A stretch of 64,000 nt of DNA. Source: Streptomyces griseoruber. GTDB taxonomy: Bacteria > Actinomycetota > Actinomycetes > Streptomycetales > Streptomycetaceae. Every line of letters begins with the position of its first letter. Position 1 is the first letter of the stretch. The notes beneath the pieces were generated by a model. The model saw only the letters and a program-made list of their open reading frames with translations. It had not been told where the DNA came from and made no database searches. Below are positions 38,623 to 47,777 of this stretch, one piece after another. Location: the NCBI RefSeq assembly GCF_001514205.1, contig NZ_KQ948770.1:324709-388708 (forward strand), written 5' to 3'. Made by a program: the position numbers and the translations under genes.

Positions 38623-39638
38623 CGCGTCCGTATCTCGCTCAGCACCCCGAACCCGGCCGCCGTCAGCGGCACCGCCAGGAGCATGCCGAGGACGCCGGCC
38701 ACGGAGGCGCCCGCGGTGATGGCGAGCATGACGGCGGCGGGGTGCATCTGGACGGTGCGGCTCTGGATGGCGGGCTGGAGGACATGACCCTCCAGGACCT
38801 GTACCGCGAGGACGACGCCCAGCGCCCACAGCGCGATGACGAGCCCCCGGTCGGCGAGCGCGACGAGGACGGCGACCGCCCCCGAGATGAAGGCGCCGAG
38901 GTAGGGGATGTAGGCGCCGACGAAGACGAGGGCGCCCAGGCCGGGGGCGCCCGGGACGTCGAGGACGAGCAGACCGACGGTGATGCACAGGGCGTCGATG
39001 AGGGCGATGAGCGTGGTTCCCCGCATGAAGCCCTCCACGGCCGCGAAGGCCCGTCGGCTCATCGCCTCCAGGGTGTCCCCCGTGCCGCCCGGCGCCACCG
39101 AGCGCAGGGCGCCGGCGGCGCGGTCGGAGTCCCGCAGGAAGAAGAACACCAGCAGCAGGGCGAGGACGGCCATGGCGATGGTCTCGCCGACCACACTGAC
39201 CCCGCTGATCACATTCGAGGCGGCCGTTCCGCCGAACTTCGTCAGCAGGTCCCCGGAGTTGGAGGCGAGGTCGTCCAGCGAGGTCCCGGCCGCCCCGAAG
39301 TGCTCGGCGAGGCTCCGTGCCGCGTCCTTCAGGGAGGCGACGATCTGGTCCCCGGTGTCGATCAGCGCGGCGACCACCACGTACACCGCGCCGCCGACGA
39401 CCGCGACGACGGCCACACAGGTCAGCGCCGCCGCCATCGACCGCGGCATCCGCGCCTTCACCAGCCGCTTGTACAGGGGCCGCAGCAGCGCGGTCCCGAG
39501 CAGGGCGAGCAGCACCGGTGTGACGGCCGTACGGAACGTCGCGCACAGCCGGATCCCGACGTACGCCACGCCCGCGACGAGCAGGATCACCGCACACCAG
39601 GCGGCGAGCCGGCGGACGGGCACGGGGAGCAGCTGCAC
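38577..39638 (-). CDS. AI-2E family (PerM-like) membrane protein
   Basis: A 353-residue polytopic membrane protein with about seven hydrophobic segments: LAAWCAVILLVAGVAYVGI, VTPVLLALLGTALLRPLY, AAALTCVAVVAVVGGAVYVV, IAMAVLALLLVFFFL, LIALIDALCITVGLLVL, AFISGAVAVLVALADRG, and PAAVMLAITAGASVAGVLG. The LGALVFVGAYIPYLGAF and GHVLQPAIQSRTVQMHP stretches are typical of the AI-2E exporter/PerM family (first described as UPF0118). The transported substrate is not certain for most members. GTG 39638; the coding 3' end overlaps the phosphatase gene tail to tail. Confidence 0.88.
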   Translation of the reverse strand: MQLLPVPVRRLAAWCAVILLVAGVAYVGIRLCATFRTAVTPVLLALLGTALLRPLYKRLVKARMPRSMAAALTCVAVVAVVGGAVYVVVAALIDTGDQIVASLKDAARSLAEHFGAAGTSLDDLASNSGDLLTKFGGTAASNVISGVSVVGETIAMAVLALLLVFFFLRDSDRAAGALRSVAPGGTGDTLEAMSRRAFAAVEGFMRGTTLIALIDALCITVGLLVLDVPGAPGLGALVFVGAYIPYLGAFISGAVAVLVALADRGLVIALWALGVVLAVQVLEGHVLQPAIQSRTVQMHPAAVMLAITAGASVAGVLGMLLAVPLTAAGFGVLSEIRTRQGLGPSEPPAPSAS

Positions 39639-39716
39639 ACGTCCAGCGGAGCACGGCCCGGCCGGGTTGTCCTGCGCGGACTACCCGGCCGGGTGACGCC
39701 CTGTCATCTCGGGGTG

Positions 39717-42700
39717 TCAGGAGAGCGCCTTGTACCCGCCCCAGCCCGAGCCGATCAGCGCCCGCGCCCCGAACGAGCCCTTGCCGTCGCCGTACTGCCG
39801 GTACAGCTTCCCGGCGGTGTCGCGGGCGACGAGGTCGGGGCGGCCGTCACGGTTGAGGTCGCCGACGCCGACGACGGCGTCGTAGGCGGCGCCCCAGTTC
39901 GCGAACAGCTTCACCCGGGCGGCGAAGGTGCCCTTGCCGGTGCCGGAGTACCGGTAGAGGGTGTTCGCCCTGTCCTGGGCGATCAGGTCCCCGATGCCGT
40001 CGCCGTCGAGGTCTCCGGCGCCCGCGATCCGCTTGTACGTCTTGAGGTTGTCGTACAGCTTCACCCGCGAGGACAGCTTGCCGGCGCTCGTGCCCTTGTA
40101 CAGGTACACCGTGCCGGTGGAGGAGGCACGGGCGACCAGGTCGGGGCGGCCGTCGCCGGTGACGTCACCGGGGGAGGTGAGGACGTCGTACTGGTTCCAG
40201 CCGCTCGTGGCGAGGGTGGTGTACTTCGTGGACGGCTTGACGGCCGAGTAGCAGCCCGGCTTGTACAGACGCAGGGCGCCGCTGCTCAGCCGGACCAGGA
40301 CGTCGTTGCAGCGGTCTCCGCTGAGGTCGCTGATGGGGACGGCCGTGATCGTCCTGGGCCAGCCGCCGCCACTGACCTTCTCGGAGAACTTCCCGCCGCC
40401 CGTGCCCTGGTGGACGGTGAGCGTGCCGGTGGTGCTCAGGGTGAGCAGGTCGCCGATGCCGTCCGGGCCGTCGACGCTGCCGTAGTCGTGGCGCACCGGT
40501 GCGCCCCCGTCGACGAAGCGGGTGTCGCTGCCCGCCGTCGCGGGTGTGGAGTCGCCCAGGCCGGTCGTGCGCAGGGTCCACCTGTAGAAGCCGTTGGGGA
40601 AGCGGACACCGGCCGAGGTCAGCCCGTTCCACTGGGCGCTGAGGTACGCGGTGGCCGCGCCGCCGGTGATCGTGCGGGTGGCCTTGCCGGTGGGGCCGCT
40701 CTGCACCGAGGTGAAGGTCAGCGACCAGGAGGTGACCGGGCGGGACAGCAGCCAGGTGGCACTCCAGTAGTTCGCGGAGCCCAGGGGCGCCGTGTAGTCG
40801 TCGATCGCCGTCGTGAACACGGTCGGCGCGGACGGCGTGATGCCGGTCGTGGCCACGTGTGTGCGCTCGTAGCCGTCGAACCAGGCCACCAGGCCCGTGT
40901 ACTCGTCCACGGTCCAGCGCCAGCGGCGGTCGGTGTCCTGGCCGGTGTCCGGGATGCCGGAGGCCAGCGTGCGGCTGGTGCCGGTGGCCGCCTCGGTGAG
41001 GACCAGTTCGTCGGCGGAGTGGTCGTGACGGACGGTGAAGCCGTCACCGAGCAGGACATCGCCCGGGGTGACCGCGACCGACGTGCCCGCCGTGGTGTCG
41101 TACACGCCGGCCGAAGCCGTGCCGCACGCCCAGTACAGCCAGCGGCCCGCCGCCTGGAGCTCGGTCGGGACACAGCCGGCGCCGGGCAGGGTGACCGTGG
41201 CGAGGGTCTTGGACTCGGTGAGGCTGTAGGAGGTGACCTGGCCGGCGGTGGAGCCGGCGCTCCACAGCGTGGAGCCGTTCAGGGCGGCGGCGCGGCCGGT
41301 GCGCTTCAGCCGCTGGCCCTGGCCGATCTCCCAGACGTACTGGGTGGGCGAGGTGCCCCCCGACTGGTAGACCACGTAGTCGTCGGAGACGTCGACGAGC
41401 GTGCCGCCGGAGGTCTCGAACTCGACCGGGTTCGAGTAGCCGACGACCTTGATCCGGTCGAGCTTCTGGTCGGTCTCACCGGTGTACGTGGTGAGGTAGA
41501 CGTCGTTCGGCTCGTAGCCCGTGTTGCCCCAGACCGGGGCACAGGTGACGCCCGTGTACGGGCAGGCGGCGCTGATCTTGGCGCTGTCGGTGGCGGCGGA
41601 GGACTCCAGGGCGGTGCCCGCGTCGGTGGTGAGGGTGCGCACGGAACTGGTGCCGCCGGTCTCCACCACGCGCAGGCTGCCCCGGCTGAGGGCGAGACCC
41701 GTCTTGACGTTCTCCACGGCGGGGACACGCGCCACCTTCGTCAGCGCGGGCGTGCCGTCCTCGCCCGACGCGACGCGCTGGAGCCACCAGTCGTCCGCGC
41801 CGGTGCCGCCGGAGACGAGCGCCTCGTCGCCGGGGGCGTGCAGCGCGTAGGCGCCGGAGGACGCCAGCAGCACCTGCGAGGAGCCGTCGGCGAGCGCCAC
41901 GGCCGTCAGCCCCGCCCCGTCGGCGGTGTCCAGGGGCAGCAGCAGACGGTCGCCGGTGAGGACGGGCGGGCCGTCCAGCTCGCCGAAGTAGGGCAGGTCG
42001 TACACCTGCTCGTCGGCGGACGGGTCGGTGCGGGCCTTCAGGTGCAGGTCGCCCGTGTTCGGGTCGTACCAGCCGAACCGGTCGTCGCTCAGGACGGCGA
42101 CGCCGTCGTAGTCGACCTCGTCGAAGGCCGGTGCGGAGACGGCCGTGCCGAGGTCGACGTAGGAGAGCGAGGTGCTCCCCTTCACCAGGACGCCCTGGGA
42201 GTCGGCGGCGGTCACCGTGTTGTCGGCGATGGTGGTCGCGCCGTCACCGGTGAGCGCCCGCTCCCGCCGCTCCCCTCCCGGGAAGTCGATCAGCGTGTGG
42301 CCGGTGACGACCGTCCCGCCCGCCAGCGCCCGGTAGTAGTACGACGAGGTCACGGTGGACGCCGTGCGCGTCGCCGGGTCCCACAGGGTGACCGACTTCG
42401 ACGACAGGGCCGTCGGCAGGGCGACCAGGTCGTTGTCGGAGCCGTACCAGGCGGTGCGGCAGACGGCGGCGACGGTGGCGCAGGGCGAGGCGGGTGTGTA
42501 CACGCCGTCCCCGGTCGACACGGTGACCGTGGCACCGGTGGTGAACTCGGTCCACAGCAGCCCGTCGACGCCGCTCTGCCGGTGCAGATAGCCGGTCTCC
42601 CCGACGACCAGCGGGCGGTCGGTGCGCGGTTCGGTGGATGCCGGGTCGGTGAGGGTGATCCCGGTGGTGCCACCGGATCCCGTCGCTCCGGCGGTGCCGC

Positions 42701-42797
42701 CGCTGACGGCGGTGACGACGGTCGCGACCGCGACCGCGACCGCGAGTGCGGAGACGGCGGCGGTCACGCGCCCCGTTCTCCGGGCGTGTATGCCCAC
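39717..42797 (-). CDS. Large secreted protein with FlgD-like Ig and C-terminal FG-GAP repeats
   Basis: A 1026-residue exported protein. The signal region is VTAAVSALAVAVAVATVVTA (residues about 10-30). Residues 60-740 are beta-rich propeller-like sequence with recurrent 'LALADGSSQVLL' and 'YSLTESKTLATV' blades. A FlgD-type Ig domain follows (SAQWNGLTSAGVRFPNGFYR near 770). The last 250 residues hold about five FG-GAP/VCBS repeats with calcium-binding-like DxDxDG loops: DLSGDRCNDVLVR, DVTGDGRPDLVAR, DLDGDGIGDLIAQ, DLNRDGRPDLVAR. No anchor is seen. GTG 42797 has GGGGAGG 9 bases upstream; the frame is open further upstream but crosses the promoter of the divergent operon. Role unknown, perhaps adhesion or polymer binding. 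Confidence 0.85.
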   Translation of the reverse strand: MGIHARRTGRVTAAVSALAVAVAVATVVTAVSGGTAGATGSGGTTGITLTDPASTEPRTDRPLVVGETGYLHRQSGVDGLLWTEFTTGATVTVSTGDGVYTPASPCATVAAVCRTAWYGSDNDLVALPTALSSKSVTLWDPATRTASTVTSSYYYRALAGGTVVTGHTLIDFPGGERRERALTGDGATTIADNTVTAADSQGVLVKGSTSLSYVDLGTAVSAPAFDEVDYDGVAVLSDDRFGWYDPNTGDLHLKARTDPSADEQVYDLPYFGELDGPPVLTGDRLLLPLDTADGAGLTAVALADGSSQVLLASSGAYALHAPGDEALVSGGTGADDWWLQRVASGEDGTPALTKVARVPAVENVKTGLALSRGSLRVVETGGTSSVRTLTTDAGTALESSAATDSAKISAACPYTGVTCAPVWGNTGYEPNDVYLTTYTGETDQKLDRIKVVGYSNPVEFETSGGTLVDVSDDYVVYQSGGTSPTQYVWEIGQGQRLKRTGRAAALNGSTLWSAGSTAGQVTSYSLTESKTLATVTLPGAGCVPTELQAAGRWLYWACGTASAGVYDTTAGTSVAVTPGDVLLGDGFTVRHDHSADELVLTEAATGTSRTLASGIPDTGQDTDRRWRWTVDEYTGLVAWFDGYERTHVATTGITPSAPTVFTTAIDDYTAPLGSANYWSATWLLSRPVTSWSLTFTSVQSGPTGKATRTITGGAATAYLSAQWNGLTSAGVRFPNGFYRWTLRTTGLGDSTPATAGSDTRFVDGGAPVRHDYGSVDGPDGIGDLLTLSTTGTLTVHQGTGGGKFSEKVSGGGWPRTITAVPISDLSGDRCNDVLVRLSSGALRLYKPGCYSAVKPSTKYTTLATSGWNQYDVLTSPGDVTGDGRPDLVARASSTGTVYLYKGTSAGKLSSRVKLYDNLKTYKRIAGAGDLDGDGIGDLIAQDRANTLYRYSGTGKGTFAARVKLFANWGAAYDAVVGVGDLNRDGRPDLVARDTAGKLYRQYGDGKGSFGARALIGSGWGGYKALS

Positions 42798-42965
42798 GTG
42801 CTGGTCCTCCCCTACGAGGGCCCCCTGCCCCCGCTCAAGTGAGCGGACTTTAGCAGGGCTTTTCCCGCACTTTGTTGGCAGGTTCCCCGTTCTTTCCCGG
42901 CACTTCTCAAAGTCCCTTAAGGAATCGCCAAGAGAGCTCACAGCCGGCTGACCGATCGTCGGGGC

Positions 42966-43562
42966 ATGAGCACCCAACTCATGAACACCCCACCGCTCCT
43001 GGTCGCCACTGACCTGGCCGCGATCGCCGTTCTGGCCTTCGCCGTGTACTTCCCGCGCCATCACCGGCGGGACCTGGTCACCGCGTTCCTCGGGATCAAC
43101 GTCGGGGTGCTCGCCGTCGCGATGACGCTGAGTCAGGCCGCCGTCGGGATCGGCCTCGGCATGGGCCTGTTCGGGGTGCTGTCGATCATCCGGCTGCGGT
43201 CGTACGAGATCGCCCAGCACGAGATCGCCTACTACTTCGCGGCCCTCGCGATCGGTCTGCTCAACGGCATCCCCGAGGAGACGTCCGGCCTGCCGGTCGC
43301 GCTGACGGCGCTGCTCGTCGGCACGCTCTACGTCGCCGACCACCCCCGCCTGTTCGCCCGCCACCGCGCCCGCAGCCTGCGGCTGGACTCCGCGTACACC
43401 GACGAGGCCGCCCTGCGCGCCCAGCTGGAGGTGCTGCTCGGCGGGCGGGTGGTGAACCTGTCGGTCAAGGGTGTCGACCTCGTCAACGACACCACCCAGG
43501 TCGAGGTCCGGTACGTCGTCGACGCCGAGGTGCGGGCGCCGCGCGGCAGGGTCCCCGCATGA
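42966..43562 (+). CDS. DUF4956 membrane protein
   Basis: A 198-residue membrane protein. Four hydrophobic segments occupy residues about 10-30, 38-70 and 90-120 (LLVATDLAAIAVLAFAVYF, FLGINVGVLAVAMTLSQAA, LGMGLFGVLSIIRLR, YYFAALAIGLLNGI, TALLVGTLYVAD). The motif FGVLSIIRLRSYEIAQHEIA near residues 76-95 is the DUF4956 hallmark. A soluble tail of about 70 residues follows (LRAQLEVLLGGRVVNLSVKG). It starts the operon whose next gene has a VTC-type polyphosphate polymerase domain and overlaps that gene's ATG by 4 bases, so the two are probably made in fixed ratio. Confidence 0.85.
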   Translation: MSTQLMNTPPLLVATDLAAIAVLAFAVYFPRHHRRDLVTAFLGINVGVLAVAMTLSQAAVGIGLGMGLFGVLSIIRLRSYEIAQHEIAYYFAALAIGLLNGIPEETSGLPVALTALLVGTLYVADHPRLFARHRARSLRLDSAYTDEAALRAQLEVLLGGRVVNLSVKGVDLVNDTTQVEVRYVVDAEVRAPRGRVPA

Positions 43563-44359
43563 GGGCCCTCGACTCCCTCGGCGCGGCCGTCGGCACCCTG
43601 CGCCCGGTGGGACTCGACGAACTCGTGGCCCGCGCCGAGCTGTTGACCAGGGTGGACCGCAAGTATGTGCTGCCGGCCGCCGATCTGCCCGTCCTGCTCG
43701 CGGGGCTCGGCGGCCTCGGCACGGACGTACGGGTCCTGGAGATCGACGGCGGACGGGACTTCGGCTACCGCTCGCTCTACCACGACACCCCGCGCCTGGA
43801 CGCCTACCTGGGCGCCGCCCGGGCCCGCCGACGCCGCTTCAAGCTCCGCGTCCGCAGCTATCTCGACTCGGACCTCGACTTCCTGGAGGTCAAGACGCGG
43901 GGCCCGCGCGGCACCACCGTCAAACAGCGGATCCCGTACGACGGTGACGACCGCGTTCTCGACCCGGCCGGCCGCGCCTTCGTCGACACCGTCCTCACCG
44001 GCGCCCGTATCGACCCGCGCGCCCTGCGCTTTTGCCCCGCGCTGACGACGACGTACCGCCGCACGACCCTGCTGCTGCCCGGCGACGGAAGCCGGATGAC
44101 CGTCGACACCGGGCTGGTCTGGGCGCTGCCCGACGGGTCACGGGTGCTGGCCGCCGGGGACCGGGCCGTCGTCGAGACCAAGGCCGGACGGGCCGGCTGC
44201 GGCGCCGACCGGCTGCTGTGGTCGCTCGGCCACCGGCCCTGCACGGTCTCCAAGTACGGCACCGGCCTCGCCGCCCTGCGCCCCGAACTCCCCGCCCACC
44301 GCTGGCTGCCGGTCCTGCGCCGGCACTTCCCCACCGCACTCGACGGGAGCCCCGCATGA
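43559..44359 (+). CDS. VTC-domain (polyphosphate polymerase-like) protein
   Basis: A 266-residue soluble protein with a single VTC-type tunnel domain. Conserved basic/acidic blocks are present: LLTRVDRKYVLPAADLP near residue 28, DFGYRSLYHDTPRLDAYLGA near 67, RRFKLRVRSYLDSDLDFLEV near 90-109 followed by KTRGPRGTTVKQR, RRTTLLLPGD near 166, VVETKAGR near 206 and VSKYGTGLAAL near 226. In yeast Vtc4 this fold makes polyphosphate from ATP; bacterial members are less studied. It overlaps the DUF4956 gene (4 bp, ATGA) and the lipoprotein gene (4 bp, ATGA), so all three form one tight operon. Polymerase activity is inferred from the fold. Confidence 0.85.
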   Translation: MRALDSLGAAVGTLRPVGLDELVARAELLTRVDRKYVLPAADLPVLLAGLGGLGTDVRVLEIDGGRDFGYRSLYHDTPRLDAYLGAARARRRRFKLRVRSYLDSDLDFLEVKTRGPRGTTVKQRIPYDGDDRVLDPAGRAFVDTVLTGARIDPRALRFCPALTTTYRRTTLLLPGDGSRMTVDTGLVWALPDGSRVLAAGDRAVVETKAGRAGCGADRLLWSLGHRPCTVSKYGTGLAALRPELPAHRWLPVLRRHFPTALDGSPA

Positions 44360-46182
44360 GCATCGCCACCACGGTACGGCGCAGGCTGGCCGCCGCCCTC
44401 GCCTGCGTCGCCCTGGCCGCGGCCGCCCTGAGCGGCTGCTCCTCGGAGAGCGCCGAGGAGTCGGCCGGCGGCTCGGAGTCGGCCTCCGCCGGTGCCGCCG
44501 TGGAGGGCGCCCAGAGCGCCGCCGCCGTCCTCGCCGCCGACAAGAAGGCCCATGACGCCGACCTCGGCGAGGACACCTCCGACGCGGTGGACATCGCGCT
44601 CGCCGGGGACTCCGCCACCGTGACGGGCGAGGGGGCGACGGTGCGCGGGGCGACCGTGACCATCACCTCCGCCGGCACCTACCGGATCGCCGGCACCCTC
44701 ACCGACGGGCGGATCGTCGTGGACGCGCCCGACGCGACCGTACGGCTCGTGCTCGACGGGGCGAGGATCTCCAGCTCCACCGGGGCGGCCCTCGCGGCCA
44801 CCGAGGCGGACGCCCTGGTCGTCGTCCTCGCCGACGGCAGCACGAACACCCTCTCCGACGCGAAGTCCTACGCCGAGGGCGCGGAGGCGGACGCGGCCCT
44901 GTTCAGCGCCGGTGACCTGACCGTCGGCGGCGGGGGCACGCTCACGGTGAAGGGGAACGGCAACGACGGCATCGTGAGCAAGGACGGCCTGGTCCTCGCC
45001 TCCGGGACGATCCGGGTCACCGCCGCCGACGACGGGGTCCGGGGCAGGGACTACCTGGTCGTCGAGGACGGCGAACTCACCGTCGAGGCCGGCGGCGACG
45101 GCCTGACCTCGGACAACGCGGACGACGAGGACTCCGGGTACGTGTCCCTGGCGGGTGGCGCGATCGACGTCACCGCGCAGGGCGACGGTGTCTTCGCGGC
45201 CACCGATCTCGTCGTCACCGGCGGCCGGCTGACCGTGGGCAGCGGCGGCGGAAGCGGCGCGCGGGCCGCCGACGACACCTCCGCGAAGGGACTGAAGGCC
45301 GGGGTCATCGGCGTCCTGGAGGGCGGCACGCTCGCCGTCGACTCCGCCGACGACGCGGTGCACAGCGACGGCGCGGTCCACTTCGCCGGGGCCACCGTGA
45401 CCGCCGCGAGCGGGGACGACGGGGTGCACGCGGAGGGCGACCTCGTCGTCGACGACGGCACGGTGAAGGTCACCAGGGCGCAGGAGGGCCTGGAGGGCAA
45501 GGACATCGTGGTCGCCGGCGGCTCGGTGTCGATCGTGGCGAGCGACGACGGCATCAACGCCAGCGGCAGCGAAGGGAGTTCCGAAGAAGGTGGTCCGGGC
45601 GGGCCCGGCGGTGGGGAGTCGGTCGGCGACTACCGGGTGACCGTCTCCGGCGGCACCCTCGTCGTCGACTCCGAGGGCGACGGCCTCGACTCCAACGGCA
45701 CGGCCGAGATCACCGGCGGCACGATCGTGGTCAACGGCCCCCAGCAGGGCGGCAACGGCGCCCTCGACGTCAACGGCACCTTCACCGTCAGCGGCGGCAC
45801 GCTCCTCGCGGCGGGCAGCGCGGGCATGGCCGTCGCCCCCGACGAGGACTCCGGCCAGGGCTGGCTGTCCGCCACCCTCGACTCCTCCGTCCCGGCGGGC
45901 ACGACCCTGCACGTCGTGGACGCCGACGGCCGGATCGTCGCCACGTACGTCACCGCCAAGCAGATCCAGAACGTCGTCTACTCGTCGTCGGCGATCACGT
46001 CCGGTCGGACGTACCGGATCTACGCGGGCGGCTCCACCTCCGCCACGGACGGCACGGGCGGCCTCTACACACGGGCGGGCACGCTCGGCTCGGCCGAGGA
46101 GATCGCCTCGGTCACGGCCGGGGACGCGCCGGAGGGCGGTGGCGGGTTCGGGGGCGGGGGGCCGGGCGGGGGCCGCCGCTGA
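44356..46182 (+). CDS. Lipoprotein with carbohydrate-binding (DUF4353-like) beta-helix repeats
   Basis: A 608-residue exported lipoprotein. The signal peptide ends in a lipobox, AALSGCSSES, with Cys near residue 27. The mature part has a short Ser/Glu-rich linker and then parallel-beta-type repeats with many G-x-D-G turns: VTITSAGTYRIAGTLTDGRI, GDLTVGGGGTLTVKGNGNDG, GTIRVTAADDGVRGRDYLVV, GGAIDVTAQGDGVFA, ITGGTIVVNG. This is the pattern of 'carbohydrate-binding domain-containing' (DUF4353) proteins. The tail GGGFGGGGPGGGRR is glycine-rich. It follows the DUF4956 and VTC genes with a 4-bp overlap, so it is the surface component of that operon. Ligand unknown. Confidence 0.85.
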   Translation: MSIATTVRRRLAAALACVALAAAALSGCSSESAEESAGGSESASAGAAVEGAQSAAAVLAADKKAHDADLGEDTSDAVDIALAGDSATVTGEGATVRGATVTITSAGTYRIAGTLTDGRIVVDAPDATVRLVLDGARISSSTGAALAATEADALVVVLADGSTNTLSDAKSYAEGAEADAALFSAGDLTVGGGGTLTVKGNGNDGIVSKDGLVLASGTIRVTAADDGVRGRDYLVVEDGELTVEAGGDGLTSDNADDEDSGYVSLAGGAIDVTAQGDGVFAATDLVVTGGRLTVGSGGGSGARAADDTSAKGLKAGVIGVLEGGTLAVDSADDAVHSDGAVHFAGATVTAASGDDGVHAEGDLVVDDGTVKVTRAQEGLEGKDIVVAGGSVSIVASDDGINASGSEGSSEEGGPGGPGGGESVGDYRVTVSGGTLVVDSEGDGLDSNGTAEITGGTIVVNGPQQGGNGALDVNGTFTVSGGTLLAAGSAGMAVAPDEDSGQGWLSATLDSSVPAGTTLHVVDADGRIVATYVTAKQIQNVVYSSSAITSGRTYRIYAGGSTSATDGTGGLYTRAGTLGSAEEIASVTAGDAPEGGGGFGGGGPGGGRR

Positions 46183-46290
46183 TCGGCAGTCCACAGGGGC
46201 GGAGAAAAATCTTTTCGACCGGCGGCAACTCTTCACCAACCGGCGACCACTGACAGGGCGTAACCCCGCTCCTCCCCGTAAGGATCCCCC

Positions 46291-47634
46291 GTGGCAGCTG
46301 CTTCCCACCGCCGGTCCCTCCGCACCCGCCGCACCCTCGTCGTCTCCGCCGCCTTCGTCGCGGCCGGCGTCGGTGCCGGCGCGATCGTGATGAGCGCGAA
46401 CGCCGGGACCGTGGACCTGTACCACCAGACGCTCGCCGCGAAGGACGGCTGGGCCTCCTCCGGCACGGGCACCACCGGTGGATCCAAGGCCGACGCCGCG
46501 CACACCTTCACCGTCTCCACCCGCGCCGAGCTGGTGAAGGCGCTGGGCTCCGCGACCGACACCACCCCCCGGATCGTCAAGGTCAAGGGCACCATCGACG
46601 CCAACACCAACGACTCGGGCAAGAAGCTGACCTGCGCCGACTACGCCTCGGGCACCGGCTACTCGCTCTCCGCGTACCTGAAGGCCTACGACCCCGCCAC
46701 CTACGGCCGCTCCAAGCTCCCCTCCGGCACGCAGGAGAAGGCCCGCGCGGCCGCCCAGACCAAGCAGGCGAAGAACATCGTCTTCAAGGTGCCCGCCAAC
46801 ACCACGATCGTGGGCGTGCCCGGCACCAACGCCGGCCTCACCGGCGGCATGCTCCAGATCCAGAAGGTCGACAACGTCATCGTCCGCAACCTGGCCTTCT
46901 CCGCCACCGAGGACTGCTTCCCGCAGTGGGACCCGACCGACGGCGACGACGGCAACTGGAACTCCAACTACGACTCGGTGACCCTGCGCGGCGCCACCCA
47001 CGTCTGGGCCGACCACAACAGCTTCACCGACGCGCCCCACCTGGACAGCTCCAACCCCAAGTACTACGGCCGCGAGTACCAGATCCACGACGGCGCCCTC
47101 GACATCACCAAGAGCTCCGACCTGGTGACCGTCTCGCGCAACCAGTTCACCAACCACGACAAGACCATGCTGATCGGCAGCAGCGACAGCGAGCCGAGCG
47201 GCAAGCTGCGCGTCTCCATCCACCACAACGTCTGGAAGGGCATCGTCCAGCGCGCCCCGCTGGCCCGTGTCGGCCAGGTGCACATCTACAACAACCTCTA
47301 CGACGTCACGCCGCTCAACGGCTACGCGGTGCAGTACAGCATCAACTCCCGCGCCAAGGCCCAGGTCGTCGCCGAGAACAACTACTGGAAGGTCCCGTCG
47401 TCCGTGAAGGTCGCCAAGCTCCTCAGCGGCGACGGCACCGGCTCGATCAAGGGCTCCGGCAACCTCGTCAACGGCACGACGACCGACCTCGTCGCCGCCT
47501 ACAACGCCGCGTCCTCCAAGGACCTGAAGACGACGGTCAACTGGACCCCGGCCCTCACCTCGGGCCTGGAGTCCTCCGCGAAGAACCTCCCGACGTCCCT
47601 GGCGACGACGACGGGCGCGGGCGTGCTCAAGTAG
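46291..47634 (+). CDS. Secreted pectate lyase (polysaccharide lyase family 1 type)
   Basis: A 447-residue exported enzyme. A signal peptide with an N-terminal basic stretch (RRSLRTRRTLVVSAAFVAAG) is cleaved near ANAG (residue 38). The catalytic domain is a right-handed beta-helix: FTVSTRAELVKALGS near 70, NTTIVGVPGTNAGLTGGMLQ near 172, VIVRNLAFSATEDCFPQWDP near 193 (Ca-binding acidic residues), THVWADHNSFTD near 234 (the vWiDHxxF signature), KTMLIGSSDSE, and IVQRAPLARVGQVHIYNNLY near 315 with the catalytic arginine. It would cleave polygalacturonate by beta-elimination outside the cell. GTG 46291 has AAGGAT upstream. A strong terminator follows. Confidence 0.93.
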   Translation: MAAASHRRSLRTRRTLVVSAAFVAAGVGAGAIVMSANAGTVDLYHQTLAAKDGWASSGTGTTGGSKADAAHTFTVSTRAELVKALGSATDTTPRIVKVKGTIDANTNDSGKKLTCADYASGTGYSLSAYLKAYDPATYGRSKLPSGTQEKARAAAQTKQAKNIVFKVPANTTIVGVPGTNAGLTGGMLQIQKVDNVIVRNLAFSATEDCFPQWDPTDGDDGNWNSNYDSVTLRGATHVWADHNSFTDAPHLDSSNPKYYGREYQIHDGALDITKSSDLVTVSRNQFTNHDKTMLIGSSDSEPSGKLRVSIHHNVWKGIVQRAPLARVGQVHIYNNLYDVTPLNGYAVQYSINSRAKAQVVAENNYWKVPSSVKVAKLLSGDGTGSIKGSGNLVNGTTTDLVAAYNAASSKDLKTTVNWTPALTSGLESSAKNLPTSLATTTGAGVLK

Positions 47635-47645
47635 CCCCCCAGACG

Positions 47646-47683
47646 CGCGAGGGCCGGGAGACCACGAGCCCCCGGCCCTCGCG
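47646..47683 (+). terminator. Pectate lyase terminator hairpin
   Basis: CGCGAGGGCCGGG (47646-47658) pairs perfectly with CCCGGCCCTCGCG (47671-47683), starting 12 bp after the stop codon. Confidence 0.85.
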
Positions 47684-47716
47684 TCCGCGAGCGAGCCGCA
47701 GGACGTCCGGGCGCGC

Positions 47717-47760
47717 GAAGGGGCCCGGGGATCGGCGAACTCCGATCCCCGGGCCCCTTC
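47717..47760 (-). terminator. metG terminator hairpin
   Basis: Perfect 19-bp arms at 47717-47735 and 47742-47760 with a 6-base loop, 17 bp beyond the metG stop on the minus strand. Confidence 0.88.
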
Positions 47761-47777
47761 TCCGTGCGTGCCTCGTG

